Notes: a model not told the origin generated them from the sequence alone. 56,246 bases of DNA from Gnetum montanum (GCA_015680685.1 MNCI01004927.1:1023545-1079790), one strand, 5' to 3'. Shown: positions 36,401 to 49,456, counted from the stretch's first letter. Translations and numbers: made by a program.

Positions 36401-39400
36401 TGTACATGCTTTTCTGGTGTGTTTTATGGTTTGTCTGCAGGTTGAGTGTGTTAAGGTCTGTTTCCAGGCCAGCCCTTGGGGTTTTTGATGACTGCTCACT
36501 AGAGGTTAGAATGGCAATTTTAAGAATCTGAGTTTGTAGTTTGCAACAATAGAATGAAGCCAAGGATTTCTTGTTAGCTAAGAGTCACAATTTGTTCACG
36601 TTCCATTGTGGATACAGAGTTGCCTGAATCCCCGTGTTATCATTTTGCTGAATGTTTCGGTTTCCATATTGTATTAGGCCTATTCTCTGAATTTTTATCC
36701 CATTAAACTTATCAAATTCAAAACTTTCACTGATGCCCTTGCATCATAAACTTTAATAGAACTTGAAACCGCATATACTACACATTTCAACGTAACTCTC
36801 GTAATTGTCAACGTCTTAATGTCAAATAAGACATTTATAGTCATCCCTTCCATGGTGTATGTACAATAGGAAAACAGCTTACATAGAGCTAATAACATAG
36901 TAAGACAGTTAAGTCACTGCAACTTTACTAAGTGGTCTAAGAAAGAGATCTTGACTTAGAACAGTAAAATAGCTAAAATATTTCTACGTACATTTACACA
37001 CAAGATAAAGCACATAAAACAGAAGAAATGGGATAAGAAACTGCAATTCTTTTATGACATATTATCTAAATGGATGTGCAGCACACCTTGCAAAGATAAT
37101 GCATAAGTGTCATTTTGTTGTTGCGTGCTTTCGTATCACTAAGCTTCAGAAGGCTGTCAAGCTTGAATCCAACAGCAGATCCTGTTAAGCAATGAAATAT
37201 TCTCTTAAAAGCATATTTGAAATGGATGAATACATCAAGCCCCAGCCCCATGACGCCCATCTATTTCTTAAACTAACCTCTTGCAGTTCCTTGATTCAGA
37301 GCATTTCCAAGAGTGAGAATCGTCTGCATTATTTTACGGAGCTTTACAGATTCTCTTACCTACAAAAGTGTATAGCATCTTTGAAATTAAATTTCACGAT
37401 ATCACTACAATCAAATCCAGCCCACAAACATAAGCAGCAAACGGAAAGTTAGAGGGAACAAAATTTGTATAAGGAATCCAAAACTCGCTTTTCATATTTT
37501 ACTTGAGATATGAATCTGAATGCCAAACGACATTTAACTCGACTTGAAAACCAAGAAGCAGAATTCTCAGATTACCTCTACAGAACAATCATTTACTATG
37601 CTCAATTCTTTTTTTAAGTCAACGACCTGTCATGTTCAACCATAAATGTGTCGTTAAAAAACAATTAGACACTTGAATATACAAAAAGAAACCAAACCAG
37701 TATCTTAGATAGTTTGATACTAATAACCTGAGATGAAAACTGAATCTTGAAAGAAAACACCCTTAGTTTTGACTCCACACGAGGAACTTTCATCATCTCC
37801 AAAAAGAACTGCAAAAATGCAATAAACTCAACAATCAGATACCTAATTGGGTACCGTGACTTTTAAAAAAGAAAATCCTTTTTTTCTTCTTTAAATTATT
37901 GGTACTGGAAGACAAGAATTATTTATCACAGAAGCATCATGAATGTGTATTCTCTCTCTTCCTAGTAAGGCATGTTTTATTCCATCTTAGAGAAAAAAAA
38001 CGTATAATTTGTTGATACCCTAAACTATTCATCCAAGCACAACATTCACATATCACATCATGCTCTACACGGTTACAACATATGGATCACTTGATTTCGA
38101 TACAACTAACATTGGTATGGCATAATTTTCCATTAACATTATGCAATAGAACCAATATCAAAAGGAACATCTAATTGAGATTAACCAGTGACAAAGCACT
38201 TTGAAGAAGGGAAATCTTCAAATAAATATAAGCTTGTATCTGCACAAATCAAATAAAACTATATACGATTTTCATCTAAGGTTCCCAATAAACTTGACTT
38301 AAACTATCATCAGAAATTCATACACCATCATCATCATTCTAGCCTTATCCCAACAAAATGGGGTCAGCTACATGAGTTCTTTTTCACCATTTGCCTCTAT
38401 GAAAAGCTAGATGTTTGTTTATCAAAAATACACACATGTTACTAAAATCCAAAAGCAGAAACACATTGCACCTAAATTAAGAGTTTATACATTATTCATT
38501 TTTGCAAACATAAACTGGTTTATATTTGTTCTAAACCGTTAGCAAAGCATTGGCCATGCAAGCACAGGTTACATGTCTGTACCACAGAAAAATCAAATAT
38601 TATACACGTTATGGGTTGATGTTATCCAAAGGGATGTCCTTGATGCCACATGGAAGCCAAAAAATAAATGTAAAACAAAAATAATTCAAAAAAAAATCTA
38701 GTTTAATAATGAACAAAAACACTTAAAGCATATCATGCCTCTCTTGTGGGTCCACTTCATAGAATTGTAACTTAGCCTTTGCACTAGGACATTGGTCAAT
38801 ATTGCCTCTTGGTACAGTGACACCTGGAAACATAATGACAAGAACATCTCATAGCTGTCCGCACAAGATTGGGCAATCTTTCCTCATACTACAAAGATCC
38901 TTGGACAACTCTACACATAGCCTTTCCCGGCTGCAAAACTCATACCACAAAGTTTGTTCCTTTAAATAGGTAGGTGCACAGAAGATTTCCACAGAGCTAA
39001 TAACAGTTGGCAATATGATTTGATGATGATGGGATGATACGATGGTGCTTCATTGTCCTCTGTCAACAAGCTTGGTTCAGGTTCAATTTGATAATTGCAA
39101 TGCCTTGCTAGTTGTTAGGATTGTTTGAACATGGAAATTGAAGTACATTCCTAGAGGCTTGAACTCATGACCTGTCAGTTGAAACAACTTAGATGACCTA
39201 GAAATGTTGATTAGAAGTTGATTACACCCTAGATCCCAACTACTGCCAATTTAAAAAGTTTGATTGTTAGAGAAAGTTGATTCTTGAACGTTGAGACAAC
39301 TGGAAAATCGTGTAAAAATATTTTTTGGTGATTTTTTAGTCATAATAAACTGTGTAAAAAAGTGAAGAATATTTTTTAGAGGATTTTCCTATGGGAATTA

Positions 39401-42400
39401 GTTGTTATATCTTGCTTAAAGATTGTGACGGGTAACCAGCTCTATATAAGACATTGCTTGATGTGACGGGCGCACCCCCATGAACATAAAATACAAAAAC
39501 AGGGGGGGCGCATCCCCAAGAACANTGGAGCAGGTCCAAAGTGTTGCGATGCTCCTCCGTATCCATGAAGTTCGCCGCCTGTTGGATGCTTTGCATGGCG
39601 GATTCCTGCTTGCTCCGATCTGTCGGTGAGTCGCCCGCATCCGGATGATAACGCACTGAGGTTCGCCGGATGTGTCTTCGAAGCTCCCCCCAGGAGCTCT
39701 CACAGCTAATGCCGAGGATGAGGTAGGGGCATCACCCCCCCCCCCCCTGAGCCACTGACGGGCACTGTGCTCGTGTGCCCGATCTAGCTGTCTTTGCCTC
39801 TGCTCCTCCTCCCGCAGGCGCTCCTGCTCTGCTTTTTCCGCCTCCTCTTGTGCTCTTCGGGCAGCATCTTCCTGTCTCAGCTCCTCTCTTACCTGGGCTC
39901 AGATTTCGTCAATGAGCCAAGCCCGAGCAGCCCCTACCAAAAGTTCATGTTGCTGCAGCTGCTCCTGTTCCCGCTCGTGGAACTGGGGTTCCAGGTCAGC
40001 CCGAGACTGGGCAAGGGCCTCGTTCCACTTGGCCTCCCACTCCTGCCTCTCCGCCGCCTGCGCGCGCACTGCTCGACCTGTTGCAGCTCCTCAACCCAGT
40101 TGGAGCGACTGCTGGGGGGGTCTGTCTGGGGGGTCGTCCTGAGAGCAAGGGGTACGTGCTTCGTTGGGAGCGGCGTCCCCAAGCGAAGGCTGTAGTGGTT
40201 GGGGCCGAGGGGGGNNNNNNNNNNNNNNNNNNNNNNNNNNNNNNNNNNNNNNNNNNNNNNNNNCCCCCCCAACCCCCCTCCACAGAGCCAGGATTAAGCC
40301 CGAATGCCGACCGCATCGTTTGAGGAGAAGGACCTCCAGAAAAAAACGTGGGAGGTTAATCTGGAGGCCTAACTTCAGACATTGCATGAAGACAAACCCT
40401 AATCCCTGAAGTTTGGACGCATTGCCAAACTGGACGAAAAAACGGTCCACCAGATTAGCCGCCCGGGCCCAGAGACGGGGGAGGGAAGATCTGGGAACCT
40501 GGCGGCTCTGCATTCGTGGCATGGGTCCATTGAAAAAGAGCTGAGTGTCCTGTAGGCCTCGGGTGGTGGGCAGGATGATTTCCCCAACGCCCAGACAACT
40601 GGCGATAGCCGACTCAGTGACGCGAATCTTGCGTCCTCGAAAGAAGGTTCGGTCGCCGTCCCAATTTGCAAAAAAAGCGTCGTCTGCGAGGTCTGGGTCG
40701 CCGACCAACCGCTGCAACGGGCCAGACCAGCTGCACTTGGTAACCAGCCGCCAGAGCTCCTCGTCGTCCCGGAAGGCAGCACAGTCAGGTTCGTACATCG
40801 GCGTGACACCCATGGTTGCTCTGATTTTGCTCCACGCACAACGTGTCAGAGCAATAATCCGCCAAGGGGGGGGGGGGGGGGGGNTATCCTGCTGGAAAAC
40901 AATGCGGTTGCACGCCTTCCAAGCAACCCATAAAAGCATTGACGCCCAAGAGTCGCCCGTGAACTATCTGGGGGGGGCACCGCTACCTCGTGCCAAGTGT
41001 CGCGCATGCAGGCGCATTTAGAGATGAAATGCGTGATTGTTTCTAGCGCAGCGTCACATTGAGGGCACGTGTCGTCCTGCATGATGCCACGTCGGCGCAG
41101 GACGGCGCGAACAGGGAGCGCTTCGGACCGTACAAGCCATAAAAACATTTTGATTTTTTCAGGGAGCTGCCCGCGCCAAATCCGCTGCCACCCATCCTCC
41201 TGCGGATATTTTTCTGATAGCAGGGCACACGGCTCGAGGTGCAGCCAACCATGCATTACCATAGTTCGTGCGTGTTGACAGAGCATCTGCTAGGGGCGCG
41301 AGGCACGTGTTCCGGCTTCCCACGGTGTGTATTTATTGTTGATGATGCGGGCCCACTAGCTCCGTTCCCCATGTCTACGCGTTAGGGGGTGTAGGAGCCG
41401 TTGCTGCCCCAACATGATTTCGTCCTCAAAGGATGTAATGCCCAACCCCCTGCCTTACGAGGGCGCACAATGCGGGCCCAATTAACAAGGTGAAGTTTGC
41501 CCCCCCCCCCTCTGCCCCCCGCCCCCACCCCCACACAAAGCTTCGGACCATTTTGTAGATCTGTTGAGTGATGGTAATGGAGGAGCGGCAACAGCCGCCA
41601 CAAACCGTGTGATAGCCATGAGAATCCCAATTGCCACCAGGAGGCGGCCCTTGCGGGTTAGGAAGCGATTGGCCCAATGGTTCATCCGCTTTTCGACCTT
41701 AGCCATGAGTGGGCCCCACGAATTGTTCCGGCCCCATTGGAACAGTGGAATGCCCAGGTAGGTGTCTCCTGCAGTCCTAGGCTGGATGTCAAGGATTTGC
41801 ACCACCCTGTCCTTGACTTGCGCATCAACATTAATGAAATGCGCCATAGACTTAGTGCGATTGATTTCCAATCCTAATTCTTGTGCCAGCCTGGTCAGGG
41901 CCATATTAATACAGCGTGCTTGTGGGGCCGCTGCCCGGCTGAGCAACATAGTGTCATCGGCGTAATGTTCGGCTCGACAGGCGACCCCAGCGATGTCCAA
42001 GCCTTCCACCCCAGATGTGCTACAGTAATGTTGCATGAGGTCCATGGCAATGATGAAGAGTAGGGGCGAAAGTGGGTCCCCTTGTCTTAACCCCCGACCA
42101 GGGGATGAGAAACCCCATAGTCGCCCCCCCACATCGAAGGAAAAATCGGCAGAGGACTGGATGTGCATACACAGTTGGATGAAACTATGGTCAAACCCTT
42201 TTTGATGCATAATGGTTTGCAAGGCTTCCCAGCTGAGTGTATCATAGGCCTTAGCTATGTCAAGCTTGAGACATAGGCCAGGGAAGCCTGTAGTTTGAAG
42301 GGAGTGCAACACCTCCTGCATGAGAACCTGATCCTGGAGGGTCCTACCCTACACAAAACCAGCCTGATTGATTCCCACCAGTTTGGGCAGAAGAGGCCCA

Positions 42401-45400
42401 AGTCGGTTGGCCAGGAGCTTGAAGAAGATTCTGATAAGGACATTGCAAACTCCAATGGGACGGAAGTGTTCCGGGCGGTGGGCATCCAACTACTTGGGAA
42501 TGCACACGATTCGAGAGCAATTGAGTTCCCGCCACACTTGCCACGTGGCTAACATGAGGTTGAACGCATCCAGGATATTGGGCCCCACAATATCCATGAA
42601 GCTCTTGAAGAATTCAAGGGGCCAGCCATCGGGTCTAGGCGCTTTCCCTCCCAGCATGCTGTTGATGGTGGTAGTCAGTTCCAGCCAGGAAAAGGGGGCC
42701 ATCAGCTGCCTGTTGTCTGCTTCGTGGAGCACCTTCTCCACGTGGACCGAGATGGGTTGAGTTGGCCTTTGGGTCCAAATGCTTCCCCAGTATTGCGACA
42801 GCTCATTGGCTATCCCCTAGGGGTCGTCAATAGCTTCGCCAGTCTGGGTTCGGAGGCAACGGGCCTGGCTTTCACCACAAGTTTTGGCCATGGCAAAGAA
42901 GAATTTTGTCTGTCTGTCCCCTTCTCGGAGCCATTTTGCTCGGGAGTGCTACCGCCAGTATGTTTCCTCCTCCAGGTCAAGGTTCTGGAGTTGCCATAGG
43001 AGACGCATCTCCTCCACATGCAAGTCCTCCCCAGCCTCCTGCCGTGCTTGGACTTGCCCGAGCTGATCTCAGACCATCCTTTGACCAGATCTGAAAGAAA
43101 ATTTCTCCTCCACCGGGAGGGCCCAGATGGCCCACTTTAGATGGAGTAGGGCTTCTTTGAGGAAGTTTCAAGGGTCAACCTAGTCGGGTTGATAATCAGC
43201 CCAGATATCCTCCACCAACGGCCGTAACCATGGTTTGGAAAGCCATGTGGCCTTGAAACGGAAGGGGCGTGGGGCCCGGGGCTTATCCGTTCCAAAGGAA
43301 CAAACCAGCAAGCGATGGTTGGAGGCAGCTCTTTCCTACCCCATCACGTGCACAGTGGTGCGAAGGAGGAGATCGGAGCTGACCCAGATCGGAGCTGACC
43401 CAGACCCGATCGATGCGTAAGAGGATACGATTTGGCCCTTTTTGTCAATTGCTCCAAGTGAAGTGGCAGTTCTCAATGTGTAAATCAACCAAGGAGTGAG
43501 TGGCCAGGAAATCGAGGAAATCCTGGGCACCCTAAGGTGGGGGGGCAGCTCCCCCAGACTTCTCCCAAGGGTGTAAGCGCTAGTTGAAGTCGCCCACCAC
43601 CAAGATTCTTACAAGGATGTTATCCAAGAGGTGGGGGGGCAGAATTTTGAATTTTTGATATTATATCTAGCTAGGAGCATGTTTTAGCTTTGCAGGGATG
43701 TTATCCAAGATACCAATACATGGATTCAATAAGGTAGGGGTAGTCCACTTTGAGTCTACCCTTAGAAAATCAAGGACTCTTAGGTGGTGTCCAGCAATGT
43801 GTAGAGTTACACTGTTACAGATCCCATGGGGATATGTTAAGAAACGTGCTAACCTTGGAAAATGGTAAAAATATACATTCAAGCTATGTCATCAAGTAGA
43901 CAGCCATCCATAGAAAATTATTGTCAAATCCTTCCCCTACCATAAGAGGTCAGCCCATATTGATGGGATAATACCACCATGGTAATGAATAGATACATTA
44001 ATGTATATAAGAAACTAAAACTAAACTAAGTAAATAAAAGACATTATCCTTGGCCAAAAGTCATCCTCGTATATCAAGGCATGTGACTTGTTGGTTAAGG
44101 TGTATGACCTACATGGCTGCATCCTACAACTCACAGGTTCAATCCTAATAGGCTGCCACTAAGATATAGAAGCATTATGCAAAAGATTGTTGAAACTGAA
44201 CTAATCCAATAGATCCACCAAGTCTCTAATGTAATTAGAAAAATAATTTCGGTTTTAAACCAATAAAATCCTCAGCCTCTTTGTGTAAAATGAGAGCCAT
44301 AAGCCAAAAATAAAAGAAGAGATAAAAAGAACGGTCATAGGACATCAACAGCAACAGGCAGAACTTAAAGAAAAAAGTCACATATTCAACCCTAATAGGG
44401 GGCCACCAAGATATACAAGCATTATGCAGAAGATTGTTGAAACTGAACGAGTCTAATGTAATTAAAAAATAATTTTCAGGTTTAAACCAATAAAACCCTC
44501 AGCCTCTTAGTATAAACAAGAACCAGAAGCCAAAAACAAAAGGGGAGGGATAAAAAGCCTAATCAAAAGACATCAACAGGCAGGACTTAAAGAAATAAAA
44601 TCATTGCCAACCAGCCAAAACTGCATCAGCCAGCCCTACGTCTTCTCGCAACTTTCCTGATTTCTACTAAAGAACCCAACTAGAGCCAACCATAACAAGC
44701 TTGAGCATGGAGGAAACATGCCAACCCTCCACAGAAGGCAAGTGGAAAACTCCTCCACTGCTGTAACAATCCTAACAATAACTACCCAAAACAATCCAAT
44801 TGATTCAACGATCCACCATTTATTTGGGCTCAACACATTCTTTACTTCAACCAGCATAACCAAACGAACACAATTTACACCAGGTAAAAGCAATTTGCGG
44901 ATAAGACTAATTTTTCTGACTGTTTAAACATGGTGAAAACCCAGCAAGCATAATGATAACAAGAAAAGTTCAGTATATGAAGCAAACCTTACACCTAATT
45001 ATCCTGCTGCGGCTGTACTATGCAACATTTGATTCTTTATTTCTGTAATTACTTGGGTTGATTTTCTTTTTTGTAAAATAACTTTCTACTTAACCCTCTT
45101 GTAGAAGAAAACTGCCACACAATGACATGCTTGAAGAAAAATGCTGGAAATCACAAAAATTCACTATATTATTCTGCTTAAACTAGATGGTCATGCTACA
45201 ACACAAGTTATTGCTAAAGTTTAATCCACTAGAAAAGAACACGCATACAAACATGTGACTGGAAACATATAAGAGCAACATTTCACCAAGAATATAATCC
45301 GATTAAAATAACAGAAGCTTTACAAACCTGCTCACACCTTCCTAAATTTTCTTTATCTCCTGAATAATCCTGGATGTTCAAAGACAAGAAGACCAGTGAA

Positions 45401-48400
45401 TAATATTAGATTGAGCTAAAATAGGTAATATATTCTAGTTCAAATGCACAAAGGAAAATATATTTGCAAACACAAGTTAAATTTCTGGTTTCAATTGAGA
45501 AAATTTTTGCATACCTTCAAAAGATCCATTTCTTCTTTAGTTGGACAAAACTTTATGAGATTTTCTACCTGGTCTACATCTAAGATGCTATCGTCTAAAG
45601 TCAAGACTGCAGACTAGCATACCAAAAAATTGCACATAATCAGCAAATATCGTTTTAAAAAGACAACTGGCAATAGATAATCCATCATCAATCTCAAAAT
45701 ATCAAAAACAGGTGAAACAAAAATTTATTTGCAGCAAAAGGCAACCCTACTCCTTGGAGAAAGGATAAAGGATACGCTATATAGGAAAACATACCATTAC
45801 ATCAGGCAACGGCATTTTGACTTTAGTGAGCATAATTTCACAGTTGTTGGCCCTTCTTAAATCCACCTACATTCACTTGCAGAAAAAATACAAAATCATT
45901 CCTGCTGTAGTAACATTTCTGGTTTCTCAAAATTATTGTAAACCGTTTCCCCATATAGTTTGAAATATAAAATTTAAAACTTTTTTCAACCATGTTGCAA
46001 TGGCAACCTTTCTTAAATGAAAGCAACAGGAAAAAAAAAAAGCATCCCAGTACAAATAACAATACAGGAATTTCAATAAAAGAAAGGAATAATGATTCAT
46101 TACCAGATGTACCCGATCTGATTTCAAGCCAAGTGAGGAACGTCGACCTGATTTATTCCCTTGGCCATGCTCTGAATTTGGCAATCCAGTAGAGAACAGG
46201 CATTCAAGTTCGGAAATGTCAATTTCTGGTCCTCTGTCAAAAAGAGAGCTTCAGGATGACATCACTTCTTCCTTTACTGACATGAAGTAATTATTTCTAA
46301 TAAAAAATAAACAATCAATACCGATTTCCATCATCGTATTTTTGTGCTTCTGCCCATAAACTTCCTGACATGGCCCTTGTAACTTTCACCCAATGCAACG
46401 GCTTCAATGATTTTCTCGGTGTTGAATTCATCGTTGATCTTTTAGGCACTGTGCTGGCTCTTGCCACTTCGGTAGATGAAGAAACAGAACCATTTGTTGT
46501 CATTATCTTTCCCATTGGACTTACATACTTCATTGGTGGAGGTGGCGGAGAAGGGGCTCCAGGCCTAACAGATAGAGGCGGCGGTGGTGGTGCAGGTGCT
46601 CCTTGTCCTGCCTTTAAAGTGGCTGGTGTGGTTGTTAACTTATTACGCCCTGGAGGAGGGGGAGGAGGAGGAGGCATTTTCTTGCTGCTAAGTGATGGAG
46701 ATGGAGCTGCTGCTGCTGGTGGCAGTGGTGGGGGCGGCGGCAGCGGTGGAGCTCTTTTGGCATTGGATGGCAGTAAAGGAGGAGGAGGTGGTGGTGGTGG
46801 TGGTGGAGCTCTTTTGGCATTCGATGGCAGTGAAGTAGGAGGTGGAGGAGGAGGAGGAGGAGGAGGAGGAGCTGTTTTCACATTGGATGGCAAGGAAGGA
46901 GGAGGTGGTGGCGGTGGTGGTGTTGGAGCAGCTCTTATAACATTAGGAGGAGGAGGAGGCGGTGTAGGAGGAGGTTTTATGACATTGGAAGGTGGACCTG
47001 GTGGTGGCAAGGGCACCGTTGCTTCTTTAACATCAGAAGATGGAGTTTTATTGACACTGAGAATTGGTGATGGTTCTATGGGAGCTGTTACGTCATCCAA
47101 AGGCAGTGGTGTTGGAGCTGCTCTTTTAACAGCAGTAGATGGAGTTTCAGATAGATGGCAAGGTTTATTGAGATCGACGATTGGTGGTGGTGGTGGTGCT
47201 GTCATAGCAGGAGTCATAAAGGCATCCACACGACTGACAGAAGATTCTTTATCTAAAGAAGCCGGCGAATCAATAGGTAGAAAGGGACTTCCTATTTTGC
47301 TATTAGATTGCAATGCAGGTGTGGATGGTGTCTGGGTGAAACCTTTATTTTCTCCTAGAACAACGTCCAATTTCTTTTGGATGCTCATAGTTTTGCTTAA
47401 CCCCTGTAGAATCTGAATTTTAGGATCCTTGTTCTCGATTAGGTCTATGCTATGGAAAAATTCATGCACCTTATCGAACTCTTCCAGCTGCAAGCAATCT
47501 TTTTCATCCACTCCAACAATGGCCTCATTCAACAGAGGCAATGGTGATGACTCCATGTCAGAGAACAAGATCTGTTTCATCAATTATAAAATAAAATATC
47601 ATAACTGAGAAAGATGATTGTATTTTAAGTAACTCCACTGGTGCAATATACTCTTATAAACTTGAAAGTAAGTAATCTAACCTCTGCTCTAAAATCTTTT
47701 GGAAAATGATCTTTCGTGTTCCACTGAATATCAATATCATCCCGACCTAGCATTAAAATGTTTGATCGAACAAATGCAGTGTTGAACATTAGTCTAAACA
47801 TCATCTCTTCACGGTCCAAGTCTGAATCAACGTTAATACACTCAAGGACGACATCATTTTGAATGTTGCAATGGATATCGAGTTTAGCAACATCACAATC
47901 CGCCTGCACAGAGAGAGAGGGAGAGATTGCACATCGTTTATTTATCTTTTTATAAATTAAAAAAAAAGTACCACTTACGGGATCCTAAGCCGTAAGGCTG
48001 ACCAATGCAAACAGGAAAAGACAGAATGAAAAACCATCAATTTGCAAACAGTAACCTTTCGATAATGTCGAATATTTTTACTCTTCTTTGGAGTAGAATA
48101 AAGCATTTTCTGATTTGTCTTCTCATCAGTGCTAAATGGATCCTGCCCAAATATGCGTATAATGGGCCTACAACCCCCTTCGCCATCAAAGTTTGGAATA
48201 ATTCTAAGAATAACACAATCCATAGTCAATGCCCTAGCAGGAGGAGGCCATTCAGTTCCATTGCTCCTTCTTGATATGTATTCAAGATATCTAACCTGAG
48301 AAGGAATTGGATTAAGTGGGGTCAGAAGCTGCAAAAGATCATGAGGAGCCTGTTTGTATATCATATCCAATGTCTTCTGCTCGCCTGTCTGATGTTTCCT

Positions 48401-49456
48401 ATAAATCAATAGGCATGCTAGCATGAACGCAAGTACTGGCCATCCTCCTCTTTCACAATGCATTAAAACCACATTATGCTGTCTTTCCAATGTTAACCAA
48501 CTCTCTCCAGAACGTAAAAAATGATGGATCATCTCTAACGGGAGGAGAGGACAACCTTCATATTGCCTAGGATAATCCATCACAATCGAAGTCTTGTCAA
48601 TTACGGTTAGAATTTCGGACAAATGACTTTTACTCTCTCCTTCTTTGAAGTTGAAAACCATAAGTGAAGTATCAGGAAACTGGCTCTTCAAATGTTCAAC
48701 GATGTTGGATACATAGGTTCGGTATTCCGACTCTGCCATGACATCTGTACTATAGCATGAATCAAAGACTGCATAATAGAAATTTCAGGTCAGTGAAACC
48801 AATTGAGTCAAGCTACGAACCAAAATTGATTACTCAAATAAAGAAGAATTTCAAATTATATGTTTCAGAACCAGCTGAAACCTGGAACAAAGTTTGATAA
48901 AATAAATCTGACGAAAAATATGATTTGACATTCTGAATTGTCGGGACTCTCGAATGTCAGGAATGAAATCAGAAAACGGAAGAAATTCAAACCTTCAATG
49001 GGTAAATCAAACCGGCAGAGCGAAAAGCTTGCTAAACAGAAAGCTGATTGAATTCATAAGAACCCAAAATAAAATCCTGACACAAGAAAGGTAACAAATA
49101 TCTAAAAGAATGAAAATGAACACTGCATTGCCTGGTTGGGAATAAGTCAATGTTGAGTCCCAGAAAACCCTTACAACCTGGAGTGGCTAAATAACACTTT
49201 GGTCAAAGAAACAACATTTGCGCGGTGCATTCGTATCCAAAAATACTCTTCACATTCGCTAAATCATACCCTAATAACACAAAAAAGTTTGAATTTTCGC
49301 AAATTTTGAGCATAGAATCCAACAACGAGGGCTTAAAAATTTTTATAAAACAACAAAGAAGATCGTTTCAGGGATAATCCTACCATAAACTCTCTCGGAG
49401 ATCTCCAACAAGCCATCCGGAGGCCGTCTGAAGAAAAGCTTCTTGAAGCGCTCCAT
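33493..49456 (-). CDS. Class II formin (PTEN-like, C2, FH1, FH2), 1130 aa, 17 exons
   Basis: Exons in transcript order: 49384-49456, 48056-48768, 47682-47903, 46322-47571, 46104-46233, 45795-45866, 45515-45613, 45328-45369, 37728-37808, 37576-37626, 37278-37359, 37087-37181, 35864-35935, 35652-35768, 35303-35371, 35141-35207, 33493-33650; all phases close. Formins nucleate and elongate actin filaments; class II members attach to membranes via the PTEN-like/C2 part. Start MERFKKLFFRRPPDGLLEIS is typical. PTEN-like residues 1-195; the P-loop HCERGGWP keeps Cys129 but lacks the catalytic Arg, so no phosphatase activity is expected. C2 follows to about 336. FH1 (proline runs) is about 527-690. 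FH2 runs from about 725 (LKPLHWVKV) through LGNALNQGTARGSAVGFKLD to a lysine/glutamate-rich end. The intron 37809-45327 contains LINE 2. Family certain; closest to plant FH13/14/18/20-type genes. Confidence 0.96.
34142..34275 (+). mobile_element. tRNA-derived SINE copy in a formin intron
   Basis: GGTCATAGGTTCAATTCTGA with B box GGTTCAATTCT at 34172-34182, then CAATGCTGAATTATGG, TCTATAAAAGGAATAAG, TGAAACTGG and CAGATCCAGAGGGTCTCAG. It matches the copy at 473-625 module by module. Antisense to the formin. Confidence 0.7.
38325..38376 (+). repeat. Dispersed motif copy (CTAGCCTTATCCCAACAAAA...)
   Basis: CATCATCATTCTAGCCTTAT is followed by CCCAACAAAATGGGGTCAGC and TACATGAG. It is the best preserved of three related copies in the window (13826, 18949 reversed, 38325). 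Confidence 0.65.
39110..39215 (-). mobile_element. Possible SINE copy
   Basis: The minus strand has CATCTAAGTTGTTTCAACTG, GGTCATGAGTTCAAGCCTCT (B box GAGTTCAAGCC at 39156-39166) and then AGGAATGTACTTC. The upstream half fits the family; the tail is diverged. Confidence 0.4.
39755..43640 (-). pseudogene. LINE 2 ORF2 remnant with RT and C-terminal extension plus coiled coil
   Basis: RT motifs are well kept: LCLKLDIAKAYDTLSW, GRGLRQGDPLSPLLFI, HYADDTML (about 41945-41968), GDTYLGIPLFQWG. The zinc-binding segment reads CPQCDAALETITHFISKC. The following domain runs ELWRLVTKCSWSGPLQRLVG, FFANWDGDRTFFRGRKIRVT, SAIASCLGV, then PRLWARAANLVDRFF, FGNASKLQG and INLPRFFLEVLLL. The same landmarks occur in LINE 1. 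The coiled coil has EWEAKWNEALAQSRADLEPQ, FHEREQEQLQQHELL and, past a TGA that looks like a mutated CGA, EELRQEDAARRAQEEAEKAE. Breaks include a frameshift near 40967 at a run of G, an 18-G run with an N at 40866-40884, and one in the coil near 40040. Confidence 0.8.
40215..40263. other. Assembly gap (49 N) inside LINE 2
   Basis: Flanked by a G run on the left and a C run on the right. Coding between the C-terminal extension and the coiled coil cannot be read across it. Confidence 0.95.
44079..44245 (+). mobile_element. tRNA-derived SINE copy in the formin intron
   Basis: GCATGTGACTTGTTGGTTAAGG, B box GGTTCAATCCT at 44136-44146, then CACTAAGATATAGAAGC, GCAAAAGATTGTTGAAACTG, CCAATAGATCCACCAAG. 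The module order is shared with the other copies. Confidence 0.65.
44137..44610 (+). repeat. 247-bp tandem duplication including half a SINE
   Basis: CCTAATAGG starts at 44144 and again at 44391. Both copies continue through GATTGTTGAAACTGAAC, TTTAAACCAATAAAA, CCTCAGCCTCTT, AAGCCAAAAA(T/C)AAAAG, GACATCAACAG and CAGGCAG(A/G)ACTTAAAGAAA. The second copy lacks a short internal piece. Confidence 0.8.

Larger units (their letters stand above)
39417..43660 (-). mobile_element. LINE 2: 5'-truncated non-LTR retrotransposon in the formin intron
   Basis: Minus-strand order: the second half of the APE endonuclease (from about 43630: LVVGDFN), linker, RT (42740-41480), zinc-binding domain (about 41100-41000), C-terminal extension (about 40850-40330), coiled coil (40115-39755) and 3' region. 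ORF1 and the endonuclease start are absent, as in 5' truncation during reverse transcription. TTATATCTTGCT (39405-39416) and TTATATCTAGCT (43661-43672), with one mismatch, may be the target-site duplication. It is sense to the formin. It is less decayed than LINE 1, but frameshifts sit at G/C runs, and three gaps or ambiguous bases (39525, 40215-40263, 40884) lie inside. Confidence 0.85.

Noticed and set aside
46370-47416. Long glycine-rich open frame on the + strand (348 codons)
   Set aside because: It is the antisense shadow of the proline-rich FH1 exon of the formin; CCN runs read backwards give GGN.
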